Source: Arenimonas sp. (GTDB taxonomy: Bacteria > Pseudomonadota > Gammaproteobacteria > Xanthomonadales > Xanthomonadaceae). From it: a DNA stretch of 39,398 bases. The stretch covers positions 1 through 39,398 of the forward strand of contig JAPLSJ010000034.1 in NCBI GenBank assembly GCA_026398695.1, written 5' to 3'. Below are positions 35,284 through 39,398 of this stretch, piece after piece. Under the pieces are notes generated by a model, which saw nothing but the letters and a program-made list of their open reading frames with translations, was not told where the DNA came from and did not search any database. Made by a program: the position numbers and the translations under genes. Within the stretch, counting starts at the first letter, position 1; every line of letters begins with the position of its first letter.

Positions 35284-36032
35284 CCGGCGCCGCGACGCGG
35301 CGGGTTGCCCTGGTCACCGGCGGCACCGGCGGCATCGGCCGCGAAACCTGCCGCCAGCTCGCCATCGCCGGCCTGCGGGTCATCGCCGCCGACCTGCCGG
35401 GCGACGACGCGCGCCAGCAGGACTTCGCACGCGCCATGCAGGGCCACGACGTCACGTTCGTGGCCATGGACGTCACCGACCCCGCGGGCTGCGAACGCGC
35501 CATCGCCCAGGTCACCGCCAGCCACGGCCCCGTGGACGTGCTGGTGAACGGCGCCGGCATCACCCGCGACGCCGTGCTGCGCAAGATGACGCGCGAGCAG
35601 TGGGACCAGGTGCTGTCGGTGAACCTCGACAGCGTGTTCAACCTGTGCAAGCTGCTGGCCGAAGGCATGTGCGAGCGCGGCTACGGCCGCATCGTCAACA
35701 TCAGCTCGGTCAATGGCCAGACCGGGCAGTTCGGCCAGACCAACTACGCCGCCGCAAAGGCCGGCATGCACGGTTTCACCATGGCGCTGGCGCGGGAAGT
35801 GGCGCGCAAGGGCGTCACCGTGAACTCGGTCAGCCCGGGCTACATCCGCACGGCCATGACCGCCGCCATCCCCGAAGACGTGAAGCAGCAGGTGCTGGCC
35901 ATGGTGCCCACCGGCCGCATCGGCGAAGCGGCCGACGTGGCGCGCGCGGTGGTGTTCCTGTGCGCCGAGGACGCCGGCTACCTCACGGGCGTCAACCTGC
36001 CGGTGAACGGCGGGCTTTTCATCAGTTTCTGA
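35280..36032 (+). CDS. phaB: Acetoacetyl-CoA reductase
   Basis: NADPH-dependent short-chain dehydrogenase that makes (R)-3-hydroxybutyryl-CoA for PHA. 250 residues. The cofactor motif TGGTGGIG is near 14-21, NGAGITRD at about 91-98, and the catalytic Ser and Tyr-x-x-x-Lys are in NISSVNGQ and NYAAAKAG. VNGQ-GQFGQTNY and SPGYIRTAM match PhaB more closely than FabG. The start is GTG at 35280, coupled to phaR. phaC is not in the window, so polymerisation genes must lie elsewhere. Confidence 0.92.
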   Translation: MTGAATRRVALVTGGTGGIGRETCRQLAIAGLRVIAADLPGDDARQQDFARAMQGHDVTFVAMDVTDPAGCERAIAQVTASHGPVDVLVNGAGITRDAVLRKMTREQWDQVLSVNLDSVFNLCKLLAEGMCERGYGRIVNISSVNGQTGQFGQTNYAAAKAGMHGFTMALAREVARKGVTVNSVSPGYIRTAMTAAIPEDVKQQVLAMVPTGRIGEAADVARAVVFLCAEDAGYLTGVNLPVNGGLFISF

Positions 36033-36054
36033 GGCGCCGGCTTCCGGGCGCGGG

Positions 36055-37953
36055 TCAAAGCTCGCGCACCACCCGCAGTCCCAGGCGCGCATGCGTGGTG
36101 GCGGCCGGCGTGGACTGCCGGTAGGCCGAACGCGCGCGGTCGAGCGTGCTGGCCCAGGACGCGCCGCGGATGACGCGGTCCTCGCAGCCGGGGTTCACCC
36201 ACGCGCTGCCGTCGCCGGGGGCGCGCCGGTAGCCGTCGTGCCAGCAGTCCTGCACCCACTCCGACACGTTGCCCACCAGGTCGAAGGTACCGAAGGCCTC
36301 GGGCGCATAGCTGCGCACGGGCGCCGGGCCCCAGTGGCCGTCGCTGTAACCCTTGATGGCGTTCGACCAGCGGCGCTTGAGCCGTGACTGGTCGCCGTCG
36401 CCGGTGAGGTTGCCCACCACGCGGCTCGGCGCGCCGTCGCCCCAGGCGTAGGCTTCCGCGCGGCCACCGCGCAGGGCGTATTCGAATTCGGCTTCGCTGG
36501 GCAGGCGGTAGCGCTCGCCGGTCTGTGCGGAAAGCCAGGCCACGTAGGCCTCGGCGTCCTCGAACGCGACGTGCACCACGGGCAGCGTCGGGCCAGCCGG
36601 GTTGCCCGCGTGGTCGCGGCGCCAGTCCACGCCCGAGTGCTCGCTCATGGCGCCGCCGCGTTCGTCGTACACGGTCGAGCGGCCGCGGCGCGTGGCCAGG
36701 CTGCGGTAACCGGTGGCCGCCACGAACTGGCCGAATTCGCCGACGGTGGTTTCATTGCGCGCCATCGCCAGGCCGCGGACGAACGCGACCTCGTGGCGTG
36801 GGCCCTCGTTTTCCTGGTGCCCGGCTTCGCTTTCGGGCGAGCCCATGCTGAAGCTGCCGTGCGGCAGCACCACCATTTCCGGACCTTCGCCGCTGGCCGC
36901 GAGCGGCTCGCGAAACACCTGGCCCGGACGGAAGCGGCCGTAATGGCGCGCCAGAGCGATGCGCTCGCCCAGTGCGTCCAGCCCGCGCGCCTGCAGCGAC
37001 ACGCGCTCGGCTTCTTCCAGGCGGCCGGCGGCCAGCTCCAGGTCCAGCGCATCCACCGCGGCGTGGCCCTGGGCCAGCAATTGCTCGGTGCGTTCCTGGC
37101 GCAGTTCGACGATGCGCGCGGCCATGTCCTGCTGGGCGGTGGATGCCGGGAGGATGCGCGCGGCGTCGGCCTGCAGCTTCTCGGACGCGGCGTAGTCGCC
37201 CTGCTGGGCCGCCTTCAGCGCGCGGTTCAGGCGATCGGCCTGCAGCCGCGCCAGGCCGTCGCTGGCCGGCAGGAAATCGGGGTAGGCCTGCAGCGCCTCG
37301 CGGTAGGCGGCAACGGCCCCCTTGCCTTCGGGCTTGAAGATGCGGCCCGCGCTGAAGCGCGCGTCGCCGCGGCGCACCAGGGCCTCGGCCTTCGTGGCCG
37401 ACTCGATGGCCTGCCGATACGAGGCCAGCCCCGCGTGCTGCGGCATGGCGCGCACGATGATGCGTTCGACCCGGTGGCCGTCGCCGATGCGGCCTTCGGC
37501 CAGCGCCGCCTGGCCCTGCACCAGCAACTGGTCGACGATGGCCTGCACGCCGGCCAGGGCGTCGGCCTGGGCCGGATCGGTGGCCAGGATGCCCAGATGG
37601 AGTTCAAGCGCGCCCGGGCCGGGCTCCGGCGCCGGGGCTTCACCCGAATCGGCGGGCATCGGCGCGGCGTCGGGCGTGACCAGGCGGCCGGCCTCCGCTG
37701 CCTGCGCGGCGGCACGCAGCGTGGCGCGGAAGCGGTTGGCCGGCACGGCGTCGATCGCCGGTGCCCAGGGCGCCACTTCCGGCGCTTGCTCGGCGGGCGG
37801 CAGTTCGACATCGGCCTCCAGCTCGCTGGGGTCGACGGTCTCGACCGCGGCCGTCGCTTCTTCCTTGTCAGCGTCCACCGCACCGCCGCAGCCCACCGCC
37901 AGGGCGGCGGCGAGCAGGACGAGGGAAAGCAGGAATCTGGGGCGCGTGGTCAT
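36055..37953 (-). CDS. Lipoprotein with C-terminal SUMF1 (FGE-sulfatase-like) domain
   Basis: 632 residues. The signal peptide has lipobox LAVGC, Cys22 lipidated. An acidic Pro/Ala linker is followed by a long helical repeat region (about 110-360), then a SUMF1 domain (about 370-632) with VVLPHGSFSMGS, NETTVGEFGQFV, YRLPSEAEFEYALRGG, FDLVGNVSEWVQDCW and RVIRGASW. Many such domains are carbohydrate- or surface-binding and not formylglycine-generating; the paired catalytic Cys of true FGE were not found, so enzyme activity is doubtful. The ATG at 37953 begins the signal peptide. It converges on phaB (22 bp apart, no clear terminator) and is divergent from rnd. Confidence 0.85.
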   Translation of the reverse strand: MTTRPRFLLSLVLLAAALAVGCGGAVDADKEEATAAVETVDPSELEADVELPPAEQAPEVAPWAPAIDAVPANRFRATLRAAAQAAEAGRLVTPDAAPMPADSGEAPAPEPGPGALELHLGILATDPAQADALAGVQAIVDQLLVQGQAALAEGRIGDGHRVERIIVRAMPQHAGLASYRQAIESATKAEALVRRGDARFSAGRIFKPEGKGAVAAYREALQAYPDFLPASDGLARLQADRLNRALKAAQQGDYAASEKLQADAARILPASTAQQDMAARIVELRQERTEQLLAQGHAAVDALDLELAAGRLEEAERVSLQARGLDALGERIALARHYGRFRPGQVFREPLAASGEGPEMVVLPHGSFSMGSPESEAGHQENEGPRHEVAFVRGLAMARNETTVGEFGQFVAATGYRSLATRRGRSTVYDERGGAMSEHSGVDWRRDHAGNPAGPTLPVVHVAFEDAEAYVAWLSAQTGERYRLPSEAEFEYALRGGRAEAYAWGDGAPSRVVGNLTGDGDQSRLKRRWSNAIKGYSDGHWGPAPVRSYAPEAFGTFDLVGNVSEWVQDCWHDGYRRAPGDGSAWVNPGCEDRVIRGASWASTLDRARSAYRQSTPAATTHARLGLRVVREL

Positions 37954-38042
37954 CAGGTCTCGCTGGCACCCGGAGGCCGAAACAACGTGGGCGAGCCGAA
38001 GTTAGGCTAAGGTGCCGGCTTCTGGCAACCGCAGTCATCCCC

Positions 38043-39131
38043 TTGAGCCTCTGGATCGATACCCCGCAAGCCCTGTCCGAACGCCTCGCCCGCTGGGCCG
38101 GCGAGCCCCTGGTGGCCCTGGACACCGAGTTCATCCGCGAACGCACCTACTACCCGCAGCTGGCGCTGGTGCAGCTGGCGGTGCCCGGCGACATCCTGCT
38201 GGTGGACCCGCTGGTGCCCGGCATGGACGACGCGCTGCGGCCGCTGCTGGTGGACCCGTCCGTCACCAAGCTGATGCACAGCGCCAGCGAAGACCTGCAG
38301 GCGCTGCAGCGCGGCTGCGCGGCGCTGCCGGCGCCGCTGTTCGACACCCAGGTGGCCGCGGCGATGGCGGGCCTCGGCGCCGGGCTGGGCTACCAGAAGC
38401 TGGTGGAACAGGTCACCGGCGTGGCGCTGGCCAAGGGCGAGACGCGTTCGGACTGGCTGCGCCGCCCGCTGAGCGAATCGCAGCGTGAATACGCCGCCGA
38501 CGACGTGCGCCACCTGCACGCGGTGCACGCCCTCCTGGATGCGAAGTTGGCGGATCTCGGCCGCCACGCCTGGCTCAACGCCGACGCCGAGCGCTCTCTG
38601 CGCGGCGCCGCCCAGGAAGGCGAAGAACCCTGGCCGCACCTGGGCGTGCGCAGTTCGCAGGGCCTGGACGCCGACGCGCAGGCCCGGCTGTGCCGCGTGC
38701 TGCGCTGGCGCGACATCGAGGCGCGCCGCAGCGACAAGCCCAAGAGCTGGATCATCGACAACGAGCTGGCCGTGGCCCTGGCCCGCCGCCCGCCGCGCGA
38801 CTTCGGCGAATTCAACGCCGTGCTCGACCGCCACCCCAAGTCTCCGCGCAAGTCGCGCGCGGAGCTGTGGTCGGTGCTCGAGGCGCCGCTGGACGACGCC
38901 GACCGCCAGATCCCGCTGCTGCGCCCCGATGCGTTCGACAAGAACACGCTCAAGGCCATGCAGGAAGCCGTGGTCTCGGTCGCCCAGGCACACGGCCTGC
39001 CCGAGGGCCTGCTGTGCGCCCGCCGCCACCTGGAGGCGCTGCTGGAGGGTCGCGGCTGGCCCGACGCCCTCGCCGGCTGGCGCCGCGAGCTGCTGGAACC
39101 GGCCCTGGCGCCGTTTTTGCCCAACAGCTAG
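38043..39131 (+). CDS. rnd: Ribonuclease D
   Basis: 3'-5' exonuclease that trims tRNA precursors and other small RNAs. 362 residues. DEDD-type catalytic residues are in VALDTEF (Asp27, Glu29), [10 protein letters not shown] (about 84) and [10 protein letters not shown] (about 151-155). The HRDC domain (about 208-290, [20 protein letters not shown]) follows. There is no usable ATG: TTG at 38043 gives (M)[14 protein letters not shown], and the frame upstream has no better start. Its tRNA substrate class is represented right behind it by tRNA-Ala. Confidence 0.94.
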   Translation: MSLWIDTPQALSERLARWAGEPLVALDTEFIRERTYYPQLALVQLAVPGDILLVDPLVPGMDDALRPLLVDPSVTKLMHSASEDLQALQRGCAALPAPLFDTQVAAAMAGLGAGLGYQKLVEQVTGVALAKGETRSDWLRRPLSESQREYAADDVRHLHAVHALLDAKLADLGRHAWLNADAERSLRGAAQEGEEPWPHLGVRSSQGLDADAQARLCRVLRWRDIEARRSDKPKSWIIDNELAVALARRPPRDFGEFNAVLDRHPKSPRKSRAELWSVLEAPLDDADRQIPLLRPDAFDKNTLKAMQEAVVSVAQAHGLPEGLLCARRHLEALLEGRGWPDALAGWRRELLEPALAPFLPNS

Positions 39132-39151
39132 CCAGACGCACGGGGCATCCG

Positions 39152-39157
39152 TATAAT
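39152..39157 (+). promoter_or_regulatory. -10 box of tRNA-Ala
   Basis: A perfect TATAAT lies 16 bp before the first tRNA base. No convincing -35 box was found at 16-18 bp spacing. Confidence 0.6.
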
Positions 39158-39172
39158 TCGCGGACCTTCTGT

Positions 39173-39248
39173 GGGGGGGTAGCTCAGCTGGGAGAGCGCA
39201 TCGTTCGCATCGATGAGGTCGTGGGTTCGATCCCCATCCTCTCCACCA
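39173..39248 (+). tRNA. tRNA-Ala(CGC)
   Basis: 76 nt cloverleaf. The acceptor GGGGGGG (39173-39179) pairs with CCTCTCC (39238-39244), including two G-T pairs. D stem GCTC/GAGC. The anticodon stem CATCG/CGATG encloses loop TTCGCAT with anticodon CGC. T stem GTGGG/CCCAT with loop TTCGATC. Discriminator A, and encoded CCA at 39246-39248. Confidence 0.96.
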
Positions 39249-39259
39249 AAGTTTCCAAA

Positions 39260-39289
39260 GGCCGGGCTTCATGCCCGGTCTTTTTTTTT
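39260..39289 (+). terminator. Intrinsic terminator of tRNA-Ala
   Basis: GCCGGGC (39261-39267) and GCCCGGT (39273-39279) form a stem with a 5-nt loop, followed by C and nine T residues. After it (39290-39398) I see no gene or site I can support. Confidence 0.9.
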
Positions 39290-39398
39290 GGATGCTCTCC
39301 CGGGTCCGGGACGGTTTGGATGGTTCTTTGGGGCCTTCCGTTCCGGCGCCGGCCGCACCGCGAAGGCGAGGGTCGCTTCCTGCTCAGTGAAGCCTTTT

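Noticed and set aside
36033-36054. Terminator between phaB and the SUMF1 lipoprotein gene
   Set aside because: The GC-rich near-palindrome has a mismatched stem and no T-tract.

Overview
The window is high-GC chromosomal DNA, almost certainly from a member of the Xanthomonadaceae/Lysobacteraceae (Lysobacter, Luteimonas, Arenimonas or a close relative). The strongest pointer is the arginine cluster argF'-argG-argE'-argA/B-GNAT-argC-argH. It encodes the N-acetylcitrulline route: an acetylornithine (not ornithine) transcarbamylase, an acetylcitrulline deacetylase and a fused N-acetylglutamate synthase/kinase, a combination known from xanthomonads. Most intervals between genes are a few bases long or overlap as ATGA/GTGA/TGATG, so the window is largely tightly coupled operons of housekeeping genes.

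Layout. 1-2566 (minus): a HutH-family ammonia-lyase cut by the window edge, then hisS. 2650-2812: tRNA-Pro(CGG) with promoter and terminator. 2883-6967 (plus): a DUF2339/DUF3999 membrane-protein pair. 6966-9455: a visibly lower-GC accessory island of small orphan genes and gene fragments, separated by three sites with attC (integron cassette recombination site) architecture and spaced about 930-945 bp apart. No integrase is present, so it looks like an integrase-less cassette cluster. 9543-9968: a small membrane protein. 9975-17455 (minus): the arginine cluster, preceded by a leader holding a strong terminator hairpin and a possible Arg-codon leader peptide. 17692-18258: a glycine-zipper envelope protein.

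18444-22007 (plus): cysS, sufE and a DUF885 peptidase-like protein. 22077-23051 (minus): a DksA-like protein with a long histone-H1-like tail and a lost zinc finger. 23127-24238 (plus): yidD and an M23 peptidase. 24238-24309: a REP-type inverted repeat. 24309-28872 (minus): folE2, then a squalene/phytoene-synthase-like gene, a Gph/MupP phosphatase, ubiG and an MtaD-like deaminase. efp (minus) and epmB (plus) are divergent and encode EF-P and its lysine-modifying partner. 30645-32720: a FimX-like pseudo-enzyme for c-di-GMP and type IV pili. The rest holds htpX, gluQ, phaR-phaB, a SUMF1-domain lipoprotein, rnd and tRNA-Ala(CGC) with its terminator.

The best candidate for something undescribed is the cassette-like island at 6966-9455. 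Next are the putative attenuator upstream of the acetylcitrulline-type arginine cluster, the inserted segment in the HutH-like enzyme and the zinc-less H1-tailed DksA. All calls come from reading the sequence and from remembered family features. No database or folding program was run.
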